NCBI GenBank assembly: GCA_016926925.1
Contig: JAFGNQ010000213.1
Coordinates: 1 to 11,339 of the forward strand
DNA from: Candidatus Aminicenantota bacterium
GTDB lineage: Bacteria; Acidobacteriota; Aminicenantia; Aminicenantales; Aminicenantaceae
Reading direction: 5' to 3'
Length of the DNA: 11,339 nt
The position numbers and the translations under genes are program-made. Shown one piece after another: positions 1 to 6,166 of the stretch. The notes beneath the pieces are model-generated. The model was not told the DNA's origin, did no database searches, and worked only from the letters and a program-made list of their open reading frames with translations. Position 1 is the stretch's first letter; the number at the start of each line of letters is the position of its first letter.

Positions 1-20
1 CGCTCTTAAAAGAGAAAAAT

Positions 21-49
21 TTGACAGTGGCAAACGCAAAGTGTAAATT
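21..49 (+). promoter_or_regulatory. Sigma-70-type promoter upstream of the protease-TPR gene
   Basis: A perfect -35 box TTGACA (21-26) is followed after 17 bases by TAAATT (44-49), which matches four of six bases of the -10 consensus. Transcription would start near 56, leaving a leader of about 48 bases with a strong ribosome binding site (AAGGAGG at 92-98) five bases before the ATG at 104. This is a prediction from consensus and spacing only. Confidence 0.55.
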
Positions 50-103
50 TATCTGTTTTGGACTTTTTATTTTCTTCCAAAAACCCTATTTAAGGAGGTT
101 ATC

Positions 104-1936
104 ATGAAGGGATACAAGCGACCTATCATAGCTGCACTCATTTTCGCTTTCGTTCCCTGCCTTTTTCTATTCTCTCAATCGGATGATGCGTCAAACATCC
201 TCGCTAAAAATCAGGAAGGAGTCATCGCCTTTGTGGTTATCGGAAAAGAGGACAATGAGATCGCAAAAGGCACAGGATTCCTCATTGGGCAGGAAGTAAT
301 GCTCACCGGCTATAATCTGATCAGTCAGGCGGAAAAGGCCGAAGGAAGAGATTTTAAAGGGAAAAAAGTCAAAATGGAAGGGATTTGGAGTGTTGATAAA
401 GAACACAACATCGCGCTTGTAAAAGTGAACAGAAAGTCACCGCAACTTACCATGGGTGATCCCTTTGCCGCCGGAATAGGAAACAAGATATTTGCTGTTG
501 GGGGTAACGAGACGGGGCAGATCCAAGTCATGGAAGGAACTCTCGAAAAGGTAACGGAATACGCACCCAACAAGAGGATTTTCGAAACCTCTTTAGCCAC
601 AGGCGAGACTTTCAGCGGAGCCCCGGTCCTCAATTCCGAAGGCAAAGTCATCGGAATTCTTCTTCAACTCGATTTGCAAACCAAGATCGTTCTGCCGATC
701 ACCTACGTCCAGGGGATGTCAAAGAAGAGCTCGCCCGTTAAATTTAAAGACCGCCAGGCCGAGGATTATTTCGAAACCTACGAAGGCGCGTATCTTGCCG
801 CCAGAATATTCACAGCCATCGACAGAAACACTCAAGCCGAGAAGCATTTGAAGAAAGTTTTGAATATCAAGCCGGATGAACTCGATGCCCACCTTTTGCT
901 CTCGGCCATCTATCTCAATCAGAGAAACTACTCTTCAGCCGTAACCACTCTTAAAAAAATCATCGAACTCAAACCCGACCTAGCGAGCGCCTATTCCGGA
1001 TTGGGCGAGGTCTACATCAAAATGAGAAAATGGGGTGAGGCTTTGGCTCCATTACAAAAAGCGGCGGAATTGAATCAGGAATACAAGGAAGCCTATTTCC
1101 TTATGGGAACCGCTTATCAGGAACTCAAGGCATTCGAAAAGGCAATTGAGGCCTATGACAACTACCTTGGCCGCAATCCTGATAAAAAGGGAGAGGCCTA
1201 TTATCAATTAGGGCTCTGTCAGATGGAGCTTTCTCAATTTGACAGGGCAAGTGCCTCGCTCGCAAAGGCCAACACAGAGAATCCCGGGGATTCCCAAATA
1301 CTCAACAAGTTGGCTGAAGCCTATCAGAAAAGCGATCAATACGATAATGCCGCCCAAACCTACATGAAGCTTGCGGAAGTGAGACCGAGCGATTCCAAAT
1401 ATTATTACAACACCATAGTCCGTATGTATGATGATGCAGGACAGACAGATATGGCTATATCCACTATTAAAAAGATGATAGAAGTCAATCCTCAAGATGC
1501 CGATGCCATTTATAACTTGGGCTACATGTACATCAAGCTCGAAAAATGGCCGGAGGCCGCCGATGTCTTCAGGCAGGCGATTGAAGTCAAGCCTGATTTT
1601 ATTTACGCCTATTCGAACTTGGGCTTCAGTTTGACTAAAATGAAAAAATTCAATGATGCCATCGAGGCGTACAAAAAACTGGTGGAAGTCGATCCTCAAA
1701 ATGCGGACGGTTGGATGAGTATCGGTATCAATTATATGCAAATCAAAAAGTTTTCACCGGCTGTTAAGCCCCTTCAGAAGGCCATTGAACTGCGGCCCGA
1801 CAATGGAGTCGCCTATTACAATCTTGCTATCGCCTTTCTGAATCTTCAGGATCAGTACAGTGCGCGAGAGGTCTACAAGCAGCTTCAAAATGTCGATCCG
1901 ACCCTTGCCCAAAAACTTTCGCAGTATTTGAAGTGA
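104..1936 (+). CDS. Exported HtrA/trypsin-like domain fused to TPR repeats, probable pseudoprotease
   Basis: The 610-residue protein starts with a basic-hydrophobic signal peptide (about residues 1-26), so it is probably exported or periplasmic; the cleavage site is not clear. Residues 35-205 have the pattern of a trypsin-like/HtrA serine protease: GTGFLI (56-61), a strand matching the catalytic-His region, an IALVKV strand (103-108) and SGAPVLN (171-177) in place of the usual SGGP signature. By my alignment the His position is Asn71 (TGYNLI), the Asp position is Asn102, and only Ser171 remains, so the domain probably binds rather than cleaves. Residues 226-602 contain about ten tandem TPR units, typically ending in xPD or xPQ (IELKPD, IEVNPQ, IEVKPD, IELRPD), a scaffold for protein interaction. 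No PDZ domain is visible. The start is supported by a strong Shine-Dalgarno site and a consensus promoter. It appears to be a single-gene unit. The partner and cellular role are unknown. Confidence 0.8.
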   Translation: MKGYKRPIIAALIFAFVPCLFLFSQSDDASNILAKNQEGVIAFVVIGKEDNEIAKGTGFLIGQEVMLTGYNLISQAEKAEGRDFKGKKVKMEGIWSVDKEHNIALVKVNRKSPQLTMGDPFAAGIGNKIFAVGGNETGQIQVMEGTLEKVTEYAPNKRIFETSLATGETFSGAPVLNSEGKVIGILLQLDLQTKIVLPITYVQGMSKKSSPVKFKDRQAEDYFETYEGAYLAARIFTAIDRNTQAEKHLKKVLNIKPDELDAHLLLSAIYLNQRNYSSAVTTLKKIIELKPDLASAYSGLGEVYIKMRKWGEALAPLQKAAELNQEYKEAYFLMGTAYQELKAFEKAIEAYDNYLGRNPDKKGEAYYQLGLCQMELSQFDRASASLAKANTENPGDSQILNKLAEAYQKSDQYDNAAQTYMKLAEVRPSDSKYYYNTIVRMYDDAGQTDMAISTIKKMIEVNPQDADAIYNLGYMYIKLEKWPEAADVFRQAIEVKPDFIYAYSNLGFSLTKMKKFNDAIEAYKKLVEVDPQNADGWMSIGINYMQIKKFSPAVKPLQKAIELRPDNGVAYYNLAIAFLNLQDQYSAREVYKQLQNVDPTLAQKLSQYLK

Positions 1937-1998
1937 TTGATTGTTCTGACCGTGCATTCCAATACGGAATCAGCAGTGTAGAATGGGTTCTTTATATT

Positions 1999-2029
1999 TT
2001 GACTGGTTGAAATCTTTGTAGTATATAAT
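1999..2029 (+). promoter_or_regulatory. Predicted promoter of the aminotransferase gene
   Basis: A perfect -10 box TATAAT lies at 2024-2029. The best -35 candidate is TTGACT (1999-2004), giving a 19-base spacer; shifting the -10 to TATATA at 2022-2027 gives 17 bases. Transcription would start near 2036, inside the left arm of the palindrome at 2030-2055. The spacing is not ideal, so confidence is moderate. Confidence 0.45.
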
Positions 2030-2055
2030 GAAGTCTTCTCAAACGAGAAGACTTC
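2030..2055. promoter_or_regulatory. Perfect 11-bp inverted repeat overlapping the predicted transcription start (operator candidate)
   Basis: GAAGTCTTCTC (2030-2040) and GAGAAGACTTC (2045-2055) are exact reverse complements separated by AAAC. The element begins directly after the TATAAT box and ends 27 bases before the ATG at 2083. No T-tract follows, so it does not look like a terminator of the upstream gene. Its position over the likely start point is that of a repressor operator. A hairpin in the 5' leader is an alternative if transcription starts further upstream. Confidence 0.55.
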
Positions 2056-2082
2056 GTCATTAAATAATGTAAAGGAATAATA

Positions 2083-3471
2083 ATGGATAAAGAATCTCTA
2101 CTCGAAGACTTGATAATCAATTATCGCACCACACACCCGAAATCGGAGGAATTCTTCCGGAAGGCCTCACAATTCGAGATACGAGGCGGAAGCCACAACC
2201 TCCGCCTGTTTGCACCCTTTCCCTTTTACGACGTAAGCGCCGGCGGTTCGAAAGTGACCGATATCGATGGAAATACATATGTCGATTTCTGGCAAGGTCA
2301 CTTCGGAAATATCATGGGCCACAATCCTCCGGTTGTCATCAACGCCTTGCTCGACTATATCCAAAAAGGCCAAGGCCTTTCCACCGGATTTCCGGGAACG
2401 TTCCAAAAGGAATTGGCGGAATTGATCTGTACTCGGCTGCAGACTGATAAAATCCGCTTTACTACAAGCGGCACTTTGGCATCGATGTACGCAGTCATGA
2501 TTTCGAGGGCGTATACACAGAGAAACTTGCTCTTCAAAGTGGGCGGCGGGTGGCACGGGGCCCAGCCCTATACGCTGAAAGGAATCAGCGTTTACGACGG
2601 AGGGTTGAACCAGATAGAATCCGCCGGCCTTCCTGCAGGTATCGATTCGACCATCATTATGACCGGTTTCAACGACATGGAAGGCCTCGAAGAGAATTTT
2701 CGGAAATACGGGGAACAATCCGCGTGCTTGATCGTAGAACCGTTTATCGGAGCCGGAGGATTCATCTTCGGCACACCTGAATATCTCTCGCGAGCGCGAG
2801 AGCTGTGCGATAAATACGGGGTTGTTCTCATATTTGACGAAGTCGTATCCGGATTCCGTTTTCACGCCGGTGCAGTTCAAACACTCTACGGCATCAAACC
2901 CGACATGACTGTTTTGGGCAAAGCGATAGGAGGGGGGATGCCTGTGAGTGCCCTGGCGGGGAAAGACGAATTCATGGCGCTGTGCCGGCCGGATGCCGAG
3001 GAAAACAAGCGAGTTAAATTCGAGGGGGGTACGTTTTGTGCGCATCCGGCTTCCATGCTGGCCGGGGTGACATTCATTCGACATTTGATTGAGAATGAAA
3101 ACGAACTCTACCCGAGAATCGGAAAGCTCGGAGCGAAAGTACGTCGGGAGATCGAAGCTATCTTCAATTCCCACGGATTTCACGTTCGGTGTTCGGGAGA
3201 CGGAGGGGATATAGCGAAAAACAGTTCCGTAGTCGGAGTGCATTTCCTTGATCCGAGAATCGATTCCGTCTCAACTCCGGAAATCGTATGGAACCCTGAA
3301 ATGTCCGATTTCATGATGCGAGAAAAAATATTCAAGCTGGCTATGCTCGAGGAAGGCTTTAATATCTTCCACGGCTACGGCGGCATATCGGCTGCTCATA
3401 CGGATGAGGAAATCCAGAGCTCGATCGATGCCGTGGAGCGCATTGCCGAAAAATGGAAGAAGTATAGATAA
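2083..3471 (+). CDS. Class III PLP-dependent aminotransferase/aminomutase, glutamate-1-semialdehyde aminomutase-like
   Basis: This 462-residue protein has the layout of fold-type I class III aminotransferases and is closest in pattern to glutamate-1-semialdehyde 2,1-aminomutase. Visible landmarks are DIDGNTYVDFW (60-70), GHNPP (79-83), the phosphate-binding region SGTLAS (129-134), GGWHGA (155-160), EPFIGAGG (219-226), the cofactor Asp252 in FDEVVSGFR, and the Schiff-base Lys280 in LGKAIGGGMP. In HemL-type enzymes the first motif normally reads SGTEA; here Glu is Leu132. No other haem biosynthesis gene is nearby, and the length slightly exceeds the usual 425-430 residues of HemL, so it is more likely a related enzyme with a different amino substrate. 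The start is supported by AAAGGA (2071-2076) six bases before the ATG. The next gene lies 150 bases downstream on the same strand and encodes a diamine-type dehydrogenase, suggesting shared amino-acid metabolism. The substrate cannot be told from sequence. Confidence 0.82.
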   Translation: MDKESLLEDLIINYRTTHPKSEEFFRKASQFEIRGGSHNLRLFAPFPFYDVSAGGSKVTDIDGNTYVDFWQGHFGNIMGHNPPVVINALLDYIQKGQGLSTGFPGTFQKELAELICTRLQTDKIRFTTSGTLASMYAVMISRAYTQRNLLFKVGGGWHGAQPYTLKGISVYDGGLNQIESAGLPAGIDSTIIMTGFNDMEGLEENFRKYGEQSACLIVEPFIGAGGFIFGTPEYLSRARELCDKYGVVLIFDEVVSGFRFHAGAVQTLYGIKPDMTVLGKAIGGGMPVSALAGKDEFMALCRPDAEENKRVKFEGGTFCAHPASMLAGVTFIRHLIENENELYPRIGKLGAKVRREIEAIFNSHGFHVRCSGDGGDIAKNSSVVGVHFLDPRIDSVSTPEIVWNPEMSDFMMREKIFKLAMLEEGFNIFHGYGGISAAHTDEEIQSSIDAVERIAEKWKKYR

Positions 3472-3552
3472 AGATTTGCACACTTAATGACTGTTTGAAT
3501 TTCCTGGGTCATTCATTAAAACTATCGAGGATAAAAATTTGAGTTTTTTTCA

Positions 3553-3581
3553 TTGAAGTGCCGGTGGTTTTTGTGAATAAT
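3553..3581 (+). promoter_or_regulatory. Weak promoter candidate for the dehydrogenase gene
   Basis: TTGAAG (3553-3558) and AATAAT (3576-3581) are separated by 17 bases and match four and five of six consensus positions. The 150-base gap between the two genes (3472-3621) otherwise holds a T-run at 3545-3551 and a weak 6-bp inverted repeat, AATGAC/GTCATT. The dehydrogenase may be transcribed from here, from the upstream promoter, or from both. Confidence 0.3.
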
Positions 3582-3621
3582 TCCAGGTTAACTTAAGTTT
3601 TTGTTAAAGGAGACAGCAATA

Positions 3622-4626
3622 ATGCAAAAACTGAATGTGATCATCTACGGTTGCGGCGTCATGGGCCGCAAGGCTACCGAAGCCCTTCTGAATAAGGAGA
3701 GTTTCAGCATTGTTGGCGCTATCGACATCGATCCTGCGCTAGTCGGAAAGGATTTGGGAGAAATACTCGATAATCCGACCCAGATCGGCGTTATCATAGA
3801 CAAGGATGCCGATGCGCTTTTTTCCAGAGTCAAGGCAGATGCCGTCGTTCTCACCACGACCTCCCACTTCAAAAGCGTACAGCCTCAAATAACGCAGTGC
3901 ATCAATGCCGGTCTCAATGTCGTTTCAACGTGCGAAGAGCTTTCTTACCCATGGAAACGGATTCCGGAACTGGCCGAGGAAATAGATAAAATGGCAAAAG
4001 AAGCTGGAGTTACAATTGTGGGGACCGGCATAAATCCAGGTTATCTCATGGATTCCTTCCCGCTTGTCCTGACGGCCCCGTGCCTGAGGGTGGATTCCGT
4101 TAAAGTCACCCGCATGATGAATTCCGCAAAAAGAAGAATCCCCTTTCAAAAGAAAGTCGGAACGAGCATGACTCCGGATGAGTTCCGCCAAAAAATCGAA
4201 GATAAAGTCATTACCGGACATGTGGGTTTGCTCGAGTCGATCAACATGATCGCCGACGGCCTCGGATGGAAGCTGGATAAAGCCGTCGAGCTGCCGCCCG
4301 AAGCTGTTATTGCGAAAGACCCGATCGAAACAGGGATGGGGCGGGTTGAACCCGGAAACGTCATCGGCCTTAAGAGTATTGCCTATGCAGAGAGGGCAGG
4401 CAAAAAAATTATAAACCTCGAATTTTTCGCATACGCAGGAGTTGTGGAGGAATATGATGAAGTGATCGTCGAAGGTGTTCCCCGAATTCACGAGCGGATT
4501 ATCGGCGGGGTTCACGGAGATATCGGAACTGTCGCCGTGACGATCAACACAATACCCAATGCAGTCAGCGCCAGCCCGGGAGTCAAAACGATGAAGGACT
4601 TGCCGGCCGCTTCATGCACTCCGTGA
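3622..4626 (+). CDS. NAD(P)-dependent amino-acid dehydrogenase, 2,4-diaminopentanoate dehydrogenase (Ord)-like
   Basis: The 334-residue protein has an N-terminal Rossmann fold like that of dihydrodipicolinate reductase: GCGVMG (10-15) binds the dinucleotide and AIDID (33-37) ends the second strand. The central motifs STCEELSYPW (102-111) and GTGINPGYLMD (134-144), and a later GHVGLLESINMIADGLGW stretch, are typical of the 2,4-diaminopentanoate dehydrogenase group. That enzyme deaminates 2,4-diaminopentanoate oxidatively in ornithine fermentation. None of the other ornithine pathway genes (aminomutase subunits, thiolase pair, racemase) is in the window, so the substrate may differ. I chose ATG 3622 because AAAGGAGA (3606-3613) lies eight bases upstream. 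A TTG at 3601 is in frame, but it lies before that site and would put the site inside the coding region. It probably works with the upstream PLP enzyme. Family is fairly sure, substrate is not. Confidence 0.75.
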   Translation: MQKLNVIIYGCGVMGRKATEALLNKESFSIVGAIDIDPALVGKDLGEILDNPTQIGVIIDKDADALFSRVKADAVVLTTTSHFKSVQPQITQCINAGLNVVSTCEELSYPWKRIPELAEEIDKMAKEAGVTIVGTGINPGYLMDSFPLVLTAPCLRVDSVKVTRMMNSAKRRIPFQKKVGTSMTPDEFRQKIEDKVITGHVGLLESINMIADGLGWKLDKAVELPPEAVIAKDPIETGMGRVEPGNVIGLKSIAYAERAGKKIINLEFFAYAGVVEEYDEVIVEGVPRIHERIIGGVHGDIGTVAVTINTIPNAVSASPGVKTMKDLPAASCTP

Positions 4627-4677
4627 GCGGATCAAACACAGGAAATATTCTGAGAGAAGGAAACGGGTGAATCCGGC

Positions 4678-5838
4678 TTAGTCTTTCTTGAGATATGGTT
4701 GTTTTTCGCGCTGAGAGCCTCTGTGGCGAAATATTTTACAGAGACCAAGGGTCAACATAGGGAACACATAAACAAGAAATACCCCATAACTTGTAGTCCC
4801 ATATCCTCGAGCGATAAGGTCTATGAGCCCGAAAGTCGATAAAGCCAGGCCGGTCATGAGAAGGCCGACGGCGACGAATGGCCTCGCCCATTGGGGGAAT
4901 TCCCTATTTTTGGTCTCAAACGCCGATTGAATCCTTTCGTTCACTGCATGGATAAACCCGATCCCTGTAGTAATCAATGCCCCGAAAAGAACGAGTAGAT
5001 AAAAATATAAGAAAATGGGGACATTGAGTTTGGAAAGTGCAAAGACTACCGGGACTTCTTCCGGTAATACCTCGGGGTAATGAGCAATCAGAGCGCATAG
5101 GATAAGAAATCCGGGGAGAATGCCTATCATGCCCGCGGCCAATCCTGCAGAAAGCGCTTCCTTTCGTGTTTCCAAGCCTCGAATGCAAAAAAGTACGGCA
5201 GGGATGACGGCGATATTGTAAAGAGCGTACTTGAAGCCTCCGATGACCCAATCCGGTTTTACGATGGCTTCAGCAAACTTTTGTTGGATCAACGGTCCGA
5301 ACTTGAGAGCGGAAATCAGAAGAAAAATGCCGAAAACAATGTAAAGACAGATTGAAACGCTCGAGAGAAACTTTTCTATCATTAGGCTCCCCTTAAAGGC
5401 GAGAAAGCCAATGGCGGCGAATACAACTGCCACACCGATGAGATAGGGAATACCGAAATTATCTCTTAGGAGTACTCCTGCAGCCGAGCCGACGACCGCG
5501 AGGACTATAATCAATAGAATGAAATAGAGGATTTCAAAGCCGAACCAGAACCGTCCGAGAAGGTTGATAAAGAGCGAGCGGTAATCGTATGTTCGGAATG
5601 TGCGTGCGAACTCAAAAGTGACTGCAAGCAACGTGGACCAGATGACGGCAGTTATGGCAAACATTCCCAGCAGACCGCCCAAAGGCCCATTGTTGAGAAA
5701 ATATTCAACGAGTTCCCGCCCCGTGCCGTACCCTCCCGCTATAACTACCGACTGGAAAACAAAACCCGGCATGAGGTATTTCTTGAAAAACCCGGAATTG
5801 AAGAAAGCCACAATGTGCCTCTTTTTATACAATTCCAT
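4678..5838 (-). CDS. YkvI-family polytopic membrane protein, probable amino-acid-type transporter
   Basis: The minus strand encodes about 386 residues with around ten hydrophobic segments. Numbered from an in-frame TTG at 5850, they fall near 27-45, 55-77, 103-127, 134-152, 161-182, 203-224, 238-257, 275-302, 323-347 and 353-372. The first segment carries GGYGTGRELVEYF (39-51), a glycine-rich break like that in YkvI-type proteins, which are distant relatives of LeuT-fold APC carriers. The C-terminus is short, basic and cytoplasmic in style. I chose ATG 5838: the TTG at 5850 has no visible ribosome binding site, while AGG lies four bases before the ATG, itself weak. The gene converges on the dehydrogenase gene, with only 51 bases between the stops and no clear terminator. 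Its position suggests uptake of the substrate used by the two enzymes, but this is inference; no substrate is known from sequence. Confidence 0.75.
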   Translation of the reverse strand: MELYKKRHIVAFFNSGFFKKYLMPGFVFQSVVIAGGYGTGRELVEYFLNNGPLGGLLGMFAITAVIWSTLLAVTFEFARTFRTYDYRSLFINLLGRFWFGFEILYFILLIIVLAVVGSAAGVLLRDNFGIPYLIGVAVVFAAIGFLAFKGSLMIEKFLSSVSICLYIVFGIFLLISALKFGPLIQQKFAEAIVKPDWVIGGFKYALYNIAVIPAVLFCIRGLETRKEALSAGLAAGMIGILPGFLILCALIAHYPEVLPEEVPVVFALSKLNVPIFLYFYLLVLFGALITTGIGFIHAVNERIQSAFETKNREFPQWARPFVAVGLLMTGLALSTFGLIDLIARGYGTTSYGVFLVYVFPMLTLGLCKIFRHRGSQREKQPYLKKD

Positions 5839-5888
5839 CTTACCTGTCAATCGTTTTTATAATCAGAAATGCATTCCCTTGAGTGAGG

Positions 5889-5909
5889 ACATCAAATGTC
5901 ACATCAAAT
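5889..5909 (+). repeat. Direct repeat ACATCAAAT x2 at the -35 box
   Basis: ACATCAAAT occurs at 5889-5897 and again at 5901-5909, with a period of 12 bases. The second copy ends on the first base of the TTGACA -35 box of the tRNA-Leu promoter. The position would suit an activator site or an upstream promoter element. Two short copies could also arise by chance. Confidence 0.4.
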
Positions 5910-5937
5910 TGACAGCAAGCGGAAATTGTGCTAAACT
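5909..5937 (+). promoter_or_regulatory. Promoter of tRNA-Leu and probably tig
   Basis: A perfect -35 TTGACA (5909-5914) and TAAACT (5932-5937, four of six) are separated by exactly 17 bases. Transcription would start near 5944, about 100 bases before the mature tRNA, leaving a 5' leader for RNase P to remove. No terminator is visible between the tRNA and tig, so tig probably lies on the same transcript. Confidence 0.6.
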
Positions 5938-6046
5938 TTTATATCCCGATAAGGGATTTGATTTCAACAGGTTATCCTCATTTCTTTTGAAGGGAAAGCG
6001 GGGATTCTTGATTCCTATTATCATCGATATTTAATCCTAATTCAAA

Positions 6047-6131
6047 GGGCAGGTGGCGAAATTGGCATACGCGCTAGGCTTAGGACCTAGTTCCTGTTGA
6101 GGGAGTGCGGGTTCGAGTCCCGCTCTGCCCA
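6047..6131 (+). tRNA. tRNA-Leu (anticodon UAG)
   Basis: The full cloverleaf can be drawn. The acceptor stem pairs 6047-6053 with 6124-6130 (seven pairs, the last G-U). The D arm is GCG/CGC at 6056-6058 and 6071-6073. The anticodon stem CTAGG/CCTAG (6074-6078, 6086-6090) encloses the loop CTTAGGA with anticodon TAG at 6081-6083. A long class II variable arm, TTCCT/AGGGA, spans 6091-6104, and the T arm GCGGG/CCCGC (6107-6111, 6119-6123) holds loop TTCGAGT. The long variable arm, the discriminator A at 6131 and the anticodon all fit leucine, reading CUA and other CUN codons. CCA is not encoded (the genome reads TTC after the discriminator), so the CCA-adding enzyme must supply it. Confidence 0.96.
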
Positions 6132-6153
6132 TTCCCTTTCCGTATTGGGAATG
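6130..6153 (+). other. Hairpin between tRNA-Leu and tig
   Basis: CATTCCC (6130-6136) can pair with GGGAATG (6147-6153) around a 10-base loop. The stem shares its first two bases with the tRNA 3' end and ends just before the tig ribosome binding site (AGAGGA, 6155-6160). No U-tract follows, so it is not an intrinsic terminator. It might mark the tRNA 3' trimming point or shape the tig leader. Confidence 0.35.
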
Positions 6154-6166
6154 TAGAGGACTTTTA

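Noticed and set aside
1956..1970. Similarity of ATTCCAATACGGAA to the reverse complement of the tRNA-tig spacer (6138-6152)
   Set aside because: The match is about 13 bases with one gap and only two copies, too little to claim a repeat family.
1955..1985. Possible terminator after the protease-TPR gene (CATTC/GAATG and ATTCC/GGAAT pairings)
   Set aside because: Stems are only five pairs, they compete with each other, and there is no clean T-tract directly after them.
2785..2802. Inverted repeat CTCTCGCG/CGCGAGAG inside the aminotransferase gene
   Set aside because: It encodes part of a normal helix (LSRARE), uses ordinary Arg and Ala codons and has no nearby promoter, so coding chance is the simplest explanation.
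2167..3243. Long open frame on the minus strand opposite the aminotransferase gene (358 codons)
   Set aside because: It lies wholly opposite a gene with intact family motifs. The translation shows no recognisable domain, and shadow frames of this size are common in coding DNA.
3487..3514. AATGAC/GTCATT inverted repeat after the aminotransferase gene as a terminator
   Set aside because: The stem is six AT-rich pairs with a 16-base loop, and the T-run at 3545 is too far away.
5600..6034. Plus strand open frame running from inside the transporter gene to just before the tRNA
   Set aside because: Most of it is antisense to the membrane protein. The remainder crosses the tRNA promoter, and no ribosome binding site or domain is visible.
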